Positions 47,546 through 58,414 are shown, numbered from the stretch's first letter. The stretch: 64,000 nucleotides of DNA from Rhizobium sp. PP-CC-3A-592 (GCF_003217095.1 NZ_QJSR01000004.1:310001-374000); one strand, 5' to 3'. Notes: generated by a model not told the origin, from the letters alone. Numbers and translations: made by a program.

Positions 47546-48244
47546 ATGCGGGAAATCATCTTCGATACGGAAACCACCGGCCTCGACAATCGACAGGACC
47601 GCGTCATCGAAATCGGCGGCATCGAGCTCAACGATCACTTTCCGACCGGACGGACCTTTCACCGCTACATCAATCCCGGTGACCGCAAGGTCCACCCCGA
47701 TGCGCTCGCCGTGCACGGCATCACCGACGATTTCCTGAAGGACAAGCCGGCCTTCGCCGAGGTGGTCGATGACCTCATGGCCTTCTTCGAGGGCGCCCGC
47801 TGGGTCGCGCACAACGCCACCTTCGACATGGGCTTCATCAATGCCGAGCTGGCGCGTCTCGATCGCCCGGCGGTCTCGCAAGACCTCGTCACCGATACGC
47901 TGTCGATGGCCCGCCGCAAGCATCCGATGGGTCCGAACTCGCTCGACGCGCTCTGCCGTCGATACGGCATCGACAATACCCACCGTACGAAGCACGGCGC
48001 ACTGCTCGACTCCGAGCTTCTCGCTGAAGTCTATATCGAGATGATCGGCGGCCGGCAGGCAGCGCTCGGCCTGACGACGCAGGAAAGTCGTGCACAGGCG
48101 GAAGCCTCCGACGACATGGTCGCCGTGCCGCGCGAGCGCCCCGTGCCCTTGCGTCCGCGCCTTGCCGAAAACGACATGGCCGCCCATGCGGCACTCATCG
48201 AGAAAATCGGCGCAAAGGCCATCTGGTCGCACTACGAGGTCTGA
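47546..48244 (+). CDS. dnaQ: DNA polymerase III epsilon subunit (3'-5' proofreading exonuclease)
   Basis: 232 residues. DEDDh-type exonuclease: IIFDTETTGLD (Asp7, Glu9), WVAHNATFDMGFINAEL and RTKHGALLDSELLAEVYIEM contain the three Exo motifs with the catalytic His and Asp. The C-terminal tail, about 45 residues, probably contacts the polymerase subunit. ATG 47546 follows GGAAGGAA with good spacing. It lies 47 nt after coaE and ends at a terminator before secB. Confidence 0.95.
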   Translation: MREIIFDTETTGLDNRQDRVIEIGGIELNDHFPTGRTFHRYINPGDRKVHPDALAVHGITDDFLKDKPAFAEVVDDLMAFFEGARWVAHNATFDMGFINAELARLDRPAVSQDLVTDTLSMARRKHPMGPNSLDALCRRYGIDNTHRTKHGALLDSELLAEVYIEMIGGRQAALGLTTQESRAQAEASDDMVAVPRERPVPLRPRLAENDMAAHAALIEKIGAKAIWSHYEV

Positions 48245-48248
48245 ACGC

Positions 48249-48282
48249 AAAACGCCCGGCCTTGTCGGACCGGGCGTTGAAA
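48249..48282. terminator. Terminator between dnaQ and secB
   Basis: AACGCCCGG / CCGGGCGTT hairpin with flanking A and T tracts, between convergent genes. Confidence 0.85.
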
Positions 48283-48302
48283 ACAGTCGGCTTGAAGGCC
48301 GA

Positions 48303-48794
48303 TCAGTTCGGAGTGGTGGAAACCTGGGCGCGGACGCGATCTTCGGCCATGCGCTGCGTGAACATCTGCGCGAAATCGATCGGGTCGATCATCAGCGGCG
48401 GGAAGCCGCCATTGCGCGTTGCATCGGCCACGATCTGACGTGCGAACGGGAAGAGCAGGCGCGGGCACTCGATGAAGAGCAGCGGCAGCATGTGCTCCTG
48501 CGGGAAGCCGGTGACGCGGAAGACGCCGCCATAGGTCAGCTCGACAGCAAACAGAACCTTGTCGCCATCCTTGGCTTCGGCATTCAGCGTCAGTACGACG
48601 TCGAACTCCGTATCCGTCATCGGATTGGCGTTCACATTAACGTTGATGTTGATCGCCGGAGCCTTGTCGCGGGCCTGAAGCGAGCGCGGCGCACCCGGAT
48701 TTTCGAACGAGAGGTCCTTGATATACTGGGCGAGAATGTTCAGCGATGGATTTTCGCCGGTGTCACCGTTCGTGGGTGCTGCTGTGTCGGTCAT
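48303..48794 (-). CDS. secB: Protein-export chaperone SecB
   Basis: 163 residues. A tetrameric chaperone that keeps preproteins unfolded and delivers them to SecA. The core block [20 protein letters not shown], then INVNVNAN and [42 protein letters not shown], is highly typical. ATG 48794 is preceded by AAGGAACG on the minus strand. An upstream in-frame ATG at 48863 would add 23 residues without a family match. Confidence 0.97.
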   Translation of the reverse strand: MTDTAAPTNGDTGENPSLNILAQYIKDLSFENPGAPRSLQARDKAPAININVNVNANPMTDTEFDVVLTLNAEAKDGDKVLFAVELTYGGVFRVTGFPQEHMLPLLFIECPRLLFPFARQIVADATRNGGFPPLMIDPIDFAQMFTQRMAEDRVRAQVSTTPN

Positions 48795-48928
48795 GAGGCG
48801 CGTTCCTTGGAGGCGTTCGATAGAATGATGCGTTGAATGGAGCGGTTCATTGGTCGAGCGCATCTATCATTTCGGGCATGCCCTTACAACCCGAGCGGCC
48901 GGGCGGGACGCCGGCGAGGGCGTTTCCG

Positions 48929-49420
48929 TCAGCGGAGCCGGTCGTTCGGGTCGGTGCGGTCGGGGTCTCTGGTAAATTCTGCGTCATCGAGATCGATCAC
49001 GCCGGGGATGGCGCGCGGCCGGGTGCTGGCCGGATCGGGGCGCGCACTGCTCGTCCGCGTCACCACGGTGATCCGCTTGCGCAGAAATTGCCAGACCGCT
49101 TCCCGCACTGCGGGAATGAAGAGAAGGATGCCGAAGACGTCCGTCAGAAACCCGGGCAGGATCAGCAGAAAGGCGGCGACGACGATCATCGCGCCATGCA
49201 CGATCTGCCGGCTGGGGTTCTCGCCGGTACGCGATGCGGACTGGAGTTTCCGCAGGACACCAAGGCCTTGCGACCTCAGGAGAAGCGCGCCGACGATGGC
49301 GGACAGGAGAATGAGACAGAGCGTGGCACCCACGCCGATCTCGCGCCCGACGACGATGAAGGTGGCGATCTCCGCCATCGGCAGGAGCAGGAAGAAGAGC
49401 GGGATCAGGGAAAGGCGCAT
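48929..49420 (-). CDS. fxsA: FxsA-family membrane protein
   Basis: 163 residues. Three or four hydrophobic stretches: RLSLIPLFFLLLPMAEIATFIVVG, TLCLILLSAIVGALLLRSQG and ILPGFLTDVFGILLFIPAVRE, which is the FxsA pattern. In E. coli FxsA counteracts exclusion of phage T7 by the F plasmid; its normal role is not known. The C-terminal 45 residues are hydrophilic and Asp/Arg-rich. ATG 49420 is chosen because it opens the first membrane segment. Divergent from the Tim44-like gene. Confidence 0.88.
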   Translation of the reverse strand: MRLSLIPLFFLLLPMAEIATFIVVGREIGVGATLCLILLSAIVGALLLRSQGLGVLRKLQSASRTGENPSRQIVHGAMIVVAAFLLILPGFLTDVFGILLFIPAVREAVWQFLRKRITVVTRTSSARPDPASTRPRAIPGVIDLDDAEFTRDPDRTDPNDRLR

Positions 49421-49573
49421 TCGGTCCACGTGTTGGTTGGAAGGGTTGTCGTCGGCCCGATGCCCTGAGGCAACAGAGCGAAGAGGCGGCATCGGATCAT
49501 GCGTCGGCGGTTGATCTGCTTCAAGATACCTGCCGATCTGCTTTCAACGCTTTGCCAATCTGCTCCTGGCCAT

Positions 49574-49601
49574 TTGAATGATGGGTCCATCACGTCTATA
49601 T
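49574..49601 (+). promoter_or_regulatory. Possible promoter of the Tim44-like gene
   Basis: TTGAAT, 16-nt spacer, then CTATAT at 49596-49601, an exact match to the rhizobial -10 box. About 40 nt before the start codon. Confidence 0.4.
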
Positions 49602-49640
49602 GGGTCTCTAAGATACATCATAAAAGCGGCATTGGTGGAA

Positions 49641-50339
49641 ATGGGATCTTTCGACTTCGTAACATTGTTCTTTCTTGTCGCCGCGGTGATCATTTTCATC
49701 CAGCTTCGCAGCGTGCTGGGCCGTCGGACAGGCAATGAACGCCCACCGACCGATCCCTTCTCCGCCCGTGAACCTGTCGAGAGCGCCGACCCCACCGGCA
49801 AGGTCGTCCAGCTTCCCCGCCGTGACACGGTCGTGGACGATGCGGCGCGCTATGCCGCGATCGATGCCTTCGCCAAGCCGGAGACCCCGTTGAACGCTTC
49901 GCTGCGCAAGATCGCTGACGCCGACAACGCCTTCGACCCGAAGGAGTTCGTGAACGGTGCGCGGATGGCCTATGAAATGATCGTGACCGCCTTTGCGGAT
50001 GGCGATCGGAAGACGCTGAAGTCGCTCCTCTCCAAGGAAGTCTATGACGGCTTCGAAGCAGCGATCGCCGACCGCGAGGCCAAGGGCGAAGTCGTCAAGT
50101 CGACCTTCGTCGGCATCGAGAAGTCCGACATTGTCTCGGCCGACCTCAAGGACGGCGAAGCGATCGTCACCGTGCGGATCTTCAGCCAGCTGATTTCGGC
50201 GACCTTCGACAAGGCCGGGACGATCGTCGATGGTGATGCGGAAGCCGTCTCCGAGGTCAACGACCTCTGGACCTTTGCCCGCGACAGCCGCTCGCGCGAT
50301 CCGAACTGGAAGCTGATCGCGACCGAATCCGAGAATTGA
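49641..50339 (+). CDS. Tim44-domain protein (TimA-like)
   Basis: 232 residues. One N-terminal membrane anchor (FDFVTLFFLVAAVIIFIQL) is followed by a charged linker and a C-terminal Tim44-like domain (about 95-230; GARMAYEMIVTAFADGDRKTLKSLLSKEVYDGF). Alphaproteobacterial homologues of mitochondrial Tim44 are inner-membrane proteins whose domain faces the cytoplasm; a role at the membrane-protein or cell-envelope machinery is likely but not read from sequence. It lies directly upstream of mltA, in the same order as in related genomes, which suggests co-function. Confidence 0.9.
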   Translation: MGSFDFVTLFFLVAAVIIFIQLRSVLGRRTGNERPPTDPFSAREPVESADPTGKVVQLPRRDTVVDDAARYAAIDAFAKPETPLNASLRKIADADNAFDPKEFVNGARMAYEMIVTAFADGDRKTLKSLLSKEVYDGFEAAIADREAKGEVVKSTFVGIEKSDIVSADLKDGEAIVTVRIFSQLISATFDKAGTIVDGDAEAVSEVNDLWTFARDSRSRDPNWKLIATESEN

Positions 50340-50384
50340 GGTCTCGGCGTCCGGGCGTTTGCAGAAGAGAGATAGGGATCGCCG

Positions 50385-51491
50385 ATGGATTTCGCGCTCC
50401 GTAAGGTCGCCTTTTCGGATCTGCCCGGCTGGGCGAGCGACGATCCATCGGATCTCCTGCCTGCGTTGCGCCGGTGCAGGCATCATGTCGAGACGGTCAA
50501 GCCCCACCGGACCGGATCGCTCGGCATCTCCTCACACGATCTCCTGCCCGCCTACCGCGCTGCCGATGACGTGGAAGTGCTGGATGCCGCTGCATCCCGC
50601 GCCTTCTTCGAGGCAAACTTTCAGCCCTTCGCCATCGAGCGTGGAGACGGAAAGCCGGGCTTCGTCACCGCCTTCTTCGAGCCGACCGTAGCCGTCAGCC
50701 ACGAGCGCACCGAAGAATATGCTTATCCCTTCTATCGCCGGCCGGACGATCTCATCGATCTTGATGCGACCAATCGCCCGGCATCGCTGGACGAGAGCTT
50801 CGCCTTCGCTCGAAGCGTGGAAGACCGGACCGAGGAATATCCTGACCGACGCGCGATCGAGACCGGCTTTCTTGCAGGGCGCGGGCTGGAGATCGCCTTT
50901 GCCCGCTCGAAGACCGACGTCTTCTTCGCCCATGTCCAGGGGGCCGCCCGTCTGATCTTCCCGGACGGTTCATCGGAACGCATCACCTATGCCGCCAAAA
51001 GCGGCCACCCCTTCTCGGCCATTGGCCGGCTGCTGATCGACCGCGGCGAGATCGATGCGGCGACCGTATCCATGCAGTCGATCAAGGCCTGGCTTGATAC
51101 CCATCCTGAAGACGCCGACGCCGTGATGTGGCACAACCGCTCCTTCATCTTCTTTCGCGAGGCTGCGGTCGATGATCCCGAACTCGGACCTGTCGCCGCC
51201 GCCAAGGTGCCTTTGCAGGCGGGACGCTCGCTGGCGGTCGATCGCCTGATCCATACCTTCGGCGTGCCGTTTTTCATCGCAAGCGACAGCCTGACCCGTA
51301 TCGACGACGGCCGTCCGTTTCGCCGGCTGATGCTCGCACTCGACACCGGCACCGCCATCGTCGGTCCGGCCCGCGGCGATATCTTCACCGGGTCCGGCGA
51401 TGAGGCCGGCGAGCGGGCCGGCGCGGTGCGCAACGAGGCGGACTTTTTCATTTTGATTCCGAAGGCGGCAGCGGCAAGATACGAGGCATGA
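50385..51491 (+). CDS. mltA: MltA-type lytic murein transglycosylase, no signal peptide visible
   Basis: 368 residues. The MltA beta-barrel domain (about 85-260; FVTAFFEPTVAVSHERTEEYAYPFYRRP) and the C-terminal 3D domain with LALDTGTAIVGPARGDIFTG carry the catalytic Asp. The enzyme would cleave glycan strands to anhydro ends. The N-terminus MDFALRKVAFSDLPGW is not a signal peptide or lipobox, which is odd for an enzyme that must reach the periplasm. Export by another route or a longer upstream start cannot be excluded; the upstream in-frame region shows no signal peptide either. The 3' end overlaps smr (ATGA). Confidence 0.9.
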   Translation: MDFALRKVAFSDLPGWASDDPSDLLPALRRCRHHVETVKPHRTGSLGISSHDLLPAYRAADDVEVLDAAASRAFFEANFQPFAIERGDGKPGFVTAFFEPTVAVSHERTEEYAYPFYRRPDDLIDLDATNRPASLDESFAFARSVEDRTEEYPDRRAIETGFLAGRGLEIAFARSKTDVFFAHVQGAARLIFPDGSSERITYAAKSGHPFSAIGRLLIDRGEIDAATVSMQSIKAWLDTHPEDADAVMWHNRSFIFFREAAVDDPELGPVAAAKVPLQAGRSLAVDRLIHTFGVPFFIASDSLTRIDDGRPFRRLMLALDTGTAIVGPARGDIFTGSGDEAGERAGAVRNEADFFILIPKAAAARYEA

Positions 51492-52057
51492 CGAGGAAGA
51501 AGACGCTTTCGAGCGAAGACCGCATTCTCTGGGGCAAGGTCGCCCGCTCGACGCGCGCGCTCCCTGGACGCATGGAACTGCTCGCGCTCATCGAAGGAGA
51601 GGACGCGCCGCAAAAGCCCACAGAGCCCGTGCCCGTTCCCGCAGCGAAGGTGACGCGCGCGCCGGCGCCCGTCGCCAAGGTCGAAACGCCGCGACATCAC
51701 CAGCCGTTGGAAAAGCCGGTCAAGCGCAAGCTCGCCAAAGGCCACCTGCCAATCGATGCCCGCATCGACCTTCACGGCATGGCGCAGTCGGAAGCGCATG
51801 GGCTCCTCTTGAGGTTTATCACGCGGGCGCATGATCACGGCCTGCGGCATGTTCTCGTCATCACCGGCAAGGGCACGTCGATGGGCAGCGAAGGGGCATT
51901 GAAGCGTGCGGTGCCGCTCTGGTTCTCCCTGCCGGATTTCCGTTCGCTGATTTCCTCCTATGAGCCCGCTGCCCGCAATCATGGGGGCGAAGGCGCTCTC
52001 TATGTTCGCCTGTCGCGGCACGGCGTCTCGCGGCATGGCTCCGGCCTCATAGCATGA
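51488..52057 (+). CDS. Smr-domain protein
   Basis: 189 residues. A Pro/Lys/Ala-rich N-terminal half (about 1-85) leads to a Smr domain with the motifs IDLHGMAQSEAHGLL and VLVITGKGTS. Smr domains are nucleases or nucleic-acid binders, in MutS2 and as stand-alone proteins. Overlaps of 4 nt with mltA upstream and with the XRE gene downstream (ATGA both) indicate one translationally coupled transcript. Its biochemical role in rhizobia is not known to me. Confidence 0.88.
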   Translation: MTRKKTLSSEDRILWGKVARSTRALPGRMELLALIEGEDAPQKPTEPVPVPAAKVTRAPAPVAKVETPRHHQPLEKPVKRKLAKGHLPIDARIDLHGMAQSEAHGLLLRFITRAHDHGLRHVLVITGKGTSMGSEGALKRAVPLWFSLPDFRSLISSYEPAARNHGGEGALYVRLSRHGVSRHGSGLIA

Positions 52058-52431
52058 CGCCCTTTGGTGAGGAGATGGTCCGCCTGCGCGCCGAGCGCGG
52101 GGTGACGCAGAAGCAGATGGCGCAGGCGCTCAACGTGTCTGCCGCCTATCTCTCGGCGCTGGAGCACGGAAGGCGCGGCACGCCGAGTTTCGATTTCCTC
52201 CAGCGGGTCGCCGGGTACTTCCACATCATCTGGGACGAGGCGGACGCCCTGTTCGCGCTTGCGGCGCAGTCGAACCCGCGCGTCACCGTCGACACATCAG
52301 GTCTTCCCCCGGGCCATACGATCCTTGCCAACCTCCTGGCGGCCCGGATCCGGCATCTCCCGGACCAGACGGTTGTGGATATCACGCAACTTTTGGACAA
52401 TGCGCAGAAGGGTGCTAAAGATGGTTCCTGA
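52054..52431 (+). CDS. XRE-family helix-turn-helix regulator
   Basis: 125 residues. The Cro/C1-type HTH is at about 5-60: RLRAERGVTQKQMAQALNVS, then AAYLSALEHGRRGTPS. The C-terminal 60 residues may mediate dimerisation. It is the last gene of the Tim44-mltA-smr-xre run, with a 4-nt overlap with smr. A target cannot be identified; autoregulation of the run or control of gyrB 270 nt downstream are possibilities only. Confidence 0.88.
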   Translation: MTPFGEEMVRLRAERGVTQKQMAQALNVSAAYLSALEHGRRGTPSFDFLQRVAGYFHIIWDEADALFALAAQSNPRVTVDTSGLPPGHTILANLLAARIRHLPDQTVVDITQLLDNAQKGAKDGS

Positions 52432-52564
52432 AACCCTCTCCGGTAAAAGAGCCTGGCGATCTTGCCTCGGGAGCTGCGAGACAAACGGAAGAACCCATCC
52501 CCCGATCCCGCTTTCGCCGGATCGATTTCAAGTCCCGTTTCTGGCCCGCAACCATCTGTCAGAT

Positions 52565-52593
52565 TTGGAACCGGACCCGGAAATGCTTATATT
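52565..52593 (+). promoter_or_regulatory. Likely gyrB promoter
   Basis: TTGGAA, 17-nt spacer, TATATT (5/6 to the -10 consensus), 110 nt before the gyrB start. Confidence 0.45.
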
Positions 52594-52613
52594 CAGACGA
52601 TTGCCAACAAGCT

Positions 52614-52649
52614 GATTCGCCCTCCCGGATTCCCGCATGGCCCGGATTC
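52614..52649. promoter_or_regulatory. Three GATTC (CcrM-type GANTC) sites in the gyrB leader
   Basis: GATTC at 52614-52618, 52628-52632 and 52645-52649; the last two are in a 9-bp direct repeat CCCGGATTC. GANTC is the CcrM methylation target in alphaproteobacteria. Confidence 0.6.
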
Positions 52650-52681
52650 TCGTATGGCAAGCGTCCGAAACGACGCCGTAA

Positions 52682-55138
<2,457 letters not shown>

Positions 55139-55166
55139 CGGAATACCCTTTCCAGAGTTTCAAACC

Positions 55167-55205
55167 GAAAAGCCCTCGCAACCAACCGGCTGCGAGGGCT
55201 TTTTC
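55167..55205. terminator. Bidirectional terminator after gyrB
   Basis: AAAGCCCTCGCA / TGCGAGGGCTTT stem with U-tract, between convergent gyrB and the nitroreductase gene. Confidence 0.88.
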
Positions 55206-55237
55206 ATGTCGATCTCATGCTCTGAGACAGGCGCCGA

Positions 55238-55840
55238 TCAATCGGCCTTGAAGCTGCCGTTGAAGGCGAGTTCGGAAAGCGGCCGGCGGGGGCTCGGGGT
55301 TTCCCGCGCCTGCAGGCCTTCCGGCAGGACCGACTTGTCGCCGACCCGGCCGATCGCAACGCCGGCTTCGACGCGGTAGCCTTCGGGAATGCCGAGGATC
55401 TCGGCAGCCTTGTCGAAGTGGATGCCGGTCATGCCGTGCGCCTGGTAGCCGAGCAGCATTGCCTGATGGGCGATGGCGCCCCAGGCCGAGCCGGCGTCGA
55501 AGCTATGGCTGTAGGACGGCTTGGATTCGGTGGAGCCCGGTGCCGTGAAGTGCGTCTTCGAAATGACGATCACCAGCGCGGAGGCGGACTTCGCCCAGCT
55601 CTGGTTGAAATCGTTGAGGATCGGGAGAAGCGTATCCCATTCCGGCGTGCCGCGTAGCGCATAGGAGAAGCGCCAAGGCTGCGAGTTGAAAGCGGATGGC
55701 GCCCAGCGGCCGGCTTCGAAAATCGTCAGAAGCTCGGCTTCGCCCATCGGCTCGTCCTTGAAGGCGCGGGGCGACCAGCGGTCGAGAAAGCTAGCTTCGA
55801 TCGGATGGTCGGCCTGTCGGAAATTGCTCGATGTGGTCAT
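55238..55840 (-). CDS. Nitroreductase-family protein
   Basis: 200 residues. FMN-dependent oxidoreductase fold: FLDRWSPRAFKDEPMGEAEL at the start (Arg contact to FMN), WAPSAFNSQPWRF, GSAWGAIAHQAMLLGYQAHGM, and a C-terminal FNGSF. This subfamily (malonic semialdehyde reductase/RutE-like to NfnB-like) is broad and the substrate is not predictable. ATG 55840 is chosen over an upstream in-frame ATG at 55918. The gap of 202 nt to the divergent aldolase gene holds both promoters. Confidence 0.88.
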   Translation of the reverse strand: MTTSSNFRQADHPIEASFLDRWSPRAFKDEPMGEAELLTIFEAGRWAPSAFNSQPWRFSYALRGTPEWDTLLPILNDFNQSWAKSASALVIVISKTHFTAPGSTESKPSYSHSFDAGSAWGAIAHQAMLLGYQAHGMTGIHFDKAAEILGIPEGYRVEAGVAIGRVGDKSVLPEGLQARETPSPRRPLSELAFNGSFKAD

Positions 55841-56042
55841 AGTTCTGGTCCTTCGAGTGGATCGGCCGCTGTGCCAGCGGTTGCCGATAGGAAAGGTTGG
55901 GCGCGACGGAGAGCGCACTGCACCATCTAGTAAGTCCGTGCCATTCCCGACAAGATGCTTTCAGCGAATAGAGTGTCTTCACCATGGAGACGATTGCCTG
56001 GTGCCCTATTTGGAAGAGAGTGACCGCGAGAAGGAGAGCGAC

Positions 56043-56846
56043 GTGCCGGCACCGATCAACCCCTTCAAGGCGGCGCTGAATGAGCGACGCTTCCAACTCG
56101 GTTTCTGGGTAGCGCTGGCCAGCCCCTATGCCGCCGAGATTCTCTCCGGCAGCGGCTATGACTGGCTGCTCATCGATGGCGAACATGCCCCGAACGACAT
56201 TCCCTCGCTGGCGGCGCAGGTACAGGCTCTGAAAGGCTCGCAGAGCCATGCGGTCGTCCGCTTGCCGGTGGGCGAAACCTGGATGATCAAGCAGATCCTC
56301 GATGCCGGCGCCCAGACCGTGATGATTCCCATGGTGGAAACCGTCGAGGAAGCCGAGCGGCTGGTGCGGGCGGTGCGCTATCCGCCGCGCGGCGATCGCG
56401 GTGTCGGCGCAGCCCTCGGCCGCGCCTCCAGCTTCAGCCGCATCGGTGACTATCTGGAAACGGCGGATCGCGAGATCTGCCTGATCGTCCAGATCGAGAG
56501 CCGGGCGGGTCTGGTCGCTCTCGATCGGATCGCCGCGATCGACGGCGTGGATGGATTGTTCATCGGCCCGTCCGATCTCGCGGCCGACATGGGCCTTCTC
56601 GGGCAGCCGAGCCATGCCGATGTCACGGCAGCCATTCGCGATGCCTTCGCGCGGATCGCCAAGGCCGGCAAGGCGTCCGGCATCATGACGCTGAACCTCG
56701 ATCAGGCAAGGCTCTATCGTGAGCTCGGCGCGGACTTCATGGCGATTGGAACGGATGTGACGACGCTCGTGGAAGCAACGACCCGGCTCCGTCTTCAATA
56801 TCAAGGCGATGAAACGTCCCATACCACAGGATCATCCGGGTATTGA
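56043..56846 (+). CDS. HpcH/HpaI-family aldolase
   Basis: 267 residues. A class II pyruvate-type aldolase: LGFWVALASPYAAEILSGSGYDWLLIDGEHAPND holds the catalytic His, MIPMVETVEEAERLVRAVRYPPRGDRGVG and IESRAGLVALDRIAAIDGVDGLFIGPSDLAADMG hold the metal-binding Glu and Asp. Homologues cleave 4-hydroxy-2-oxo acids or 2-dehydro-3-deoxyglucarate; the substrate is unclear here. The start is GTG 56043, preceded by AAGGAG with a 5-nt spacer; no suitable ATG fits. Confidence 0.9.
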   Translation: MPAPINPFKAALNERRFQLGFWVALASPYAAEILSGSGYDWLLIDGEHAPNDIPSLAAQVQALKGSQSHAVVRLPVGETWMIKQILDAGAQTVMIPMVETVEEAERLVRAVRYPPRGDRGVGAALGRASSFSRIGDYLETADREICLIVQIESRAGLVALDRIAAIDGVDGLFIGPSDLAADMGLLGQPSHADVTAAIRDAFARIAKAGKASGIMTLNLDQARLYRELGADFMAIGTDVTTLVEATTRLRLQYQGDETSHTTGSSGY

Positions 56847-56975
56847 TAGGGCTTATCGACTTGTCAACGCCTTCGGGCGCACACTTCGTCGAGCAGTAGG
56901 GGAGGATTTCAAGATAATGGCAAAGGAAGGTCTTGCGACAGTTTCGCACCGGCCAACCGTGATACTCTAACGCAC

Positions 56976-56991
56976 TTGCCGCACTGCACAA
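56976..56991. promoter_or_regulatory. Possible PhaR-type operator upstream of phaZ
   Basis: TTGCCGCACTGCACAA, an imperfect palindrome of the TTGC...GCA type seen upstream of polyhydroxybutyrate genes in alphaproteobacteria. About 90 nt before phaZ. PhaR is not in the window. Confidence 0.3.
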
Positions 56992-57081
56992 TAAAGCGTA
57001 GCCTATCATATTAGAGGAATATGAAACGGAGACTTTACGCCAGAACTGTCTCCGCTCATGGTAAAAAGGAGTTTGTATCCA

Positions 57082-58353
57082 ATGTTTTACCAGTTCTACG
57101 AGCTGAACCACGCGATCATGGCCCCCTGGCGTGCCGCAGCCGACGCCATGCGTCTGGCCTATAGCAATCCGCTCAATCCGTTGTCGCAAACCTATCTTGG
57201 CCGCACTGCGGCAGCCGGTCTCGAAGTCTTCGAACGATCGACCCGTCGCTACGGCAAGCCGGAATTCGGTCTGCATGAGACGATCATCAACGGCCAGCCG
57301 ATTTCGATCGACGAGAAGATCGTCTGGCGTCAGCCCTTCTGCAATCTCATCCACTTCGAGCGCGTTCTCGAAAAGCCGGCCCGGTCCGATCCGCGCGTCC
57401 TGATCGTCGCCCCGATGTCCGGCCATTACGCGACCCTTCTGCGCGGCACCGTGGAAGCGCTGCTGCCGACGTCCGACATCTACATCACGGACTGGATCGA
57501 CGCGCGCATGGTACCCCTGACGGAGGGGACGTTCGATCTCGACGACTATATCGAATACATCATCGAGATCCTGCATTTCCTCGGGCCCGATACGCATGTC
57601 ATCGCAGTCTGCCAGCCGGCGGTTCCCGTTCTCGCCGCCGCCGCCATCATGGAAGCCCGGGGCGATGCGCTCTCGCCGGCCTCGATGACGCTGATGGGCG
57701 GGCCGATCGACACGCGGATCAACCCGACTGCCGTCAACAAGCTCGCCAAGGACAAGCCGATCGAATGGTTCCGCGACAATGTCGTGATGCCTGTTCCCTT
57801 TCCGCAGCCGGGTTTCATGCGGCCGGTCTATCCCGGCTTTCTCCAGCTCTCCGGCTTCATGTCGATGAACCTCGACAGGCATATCAATGCCCAGAAGGAA
57901 TTCTTCGACCATCTCGTCAAGCATGACGGCGATGCCGCCGAGAAGCATCGGGAATTCTACGACGAATATCTCGCGGTCATGGACCTGACCGCCGAATTCT
58001 ACCTGCAGACCGTCGATATCGTGTTCATGCAGCACGCTTTGCCAAAGGGTGAGATGATGCATCGTGGCGAGCGGGTGGATACGCACGCGATCCGCAAGGT
58101 CGCTCTGCTGACGGTCGAGGGCGAAAACGACGACATCTCCGGCGCAGGGCAGACAGAGGCGGCACAGACCATCTGTTCCAATATTCCGGACCATATGCGG
58201 ATGCACTACGTGCAGCCGGATGTCGGACACTACGGCGTTTTCAACGGTTCGCGCTTCCGTCGGGAAATCGCACCGCGCATCACCGCCTTCCAGCGCGAGC
58301 ACGGCCACAAGGCTGCAGCCGTCAAGGTCATCAAGGGTGGAAAAACCGCTTGA
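57082..58353 (+). CDS. phaZ: Intracellular polyhydroxybutyrate depolymerase
   Basis: 423 residues. It mobilises stored PHB granules in the cytoplasm. The start MFYQFYELNHAIMAPWRAAADAMR is the family signature. The nucleophile elbow reads VIAVCQPAVPVL, so the catalytic residue is Cys177 instead of the Ser of extracellular lipase-like depolymerases, as known for this intracellular class. The C-terminal DVGHYGVFNGSRFR supplies the catalytic His. AAGGAG 12 nt before ATG 57082 supports the start, with an in-frame ATG at 57058 as a weaker alternative. Confidence 0.94.
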   Translation: MFYQFYELNHAIMAPWRAAADAMRLAYSNPLNPLSQTYLGRTAAAGLEVFERSTRRYGKPEFGLHETIINGQPISIDEKIVWRQPFCNLIHFERVLEKPARSDPRVLIVAPMSGHYATLLRGTVEALLPTSDIYITDWIDARMVPLTEGTFDLDDYIEYIIEILHFLGPDTHVIAVCQPAVPVLAAAAIMEARGDALSPASMTLMGGPIDTRINPTAVNKLAKDKPIEWFRDNVVMPVPFPQPGFMRPVYPGFLQLSGFMSMNLDRHINAQKEFFDHLVKHDGDAAEKHREFYDEYLAVMDLTAEFYLQTVDIVFMQHALPKGEMMHRGERVDTHAIRKVALLTVEGENDDISGAGQTEAAQTICSNIPDHMRMHYVQPDVGHYGVFNGSRFRREIAPRITAFQREHGHKAAAVKVIKGGKTA

Positions 58354-58392
58354 GAGCGGAAAAAGCGAACGGAAACATCAAAAAATGGTGAG

Positions 58393-58414
58393 ATCGGGCA
58401 AGCCCTTGCCCGAT
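58393..58414 (+). terminator. Hairpin after phaZ
   Basis: ATCGGGCAAG / CTTGCCCGAT with a 2-nt loop, 40 nt after the phaZ stop; a short T-tract follows. Confidence 0.5.

Noticed and set aside
52374-52382. DnaA-box-like TGTGGATAT in the XRE gene
   Set aside because: Single isolated site inside coding sequence, without AT-rich DNA or other boxes nearby.
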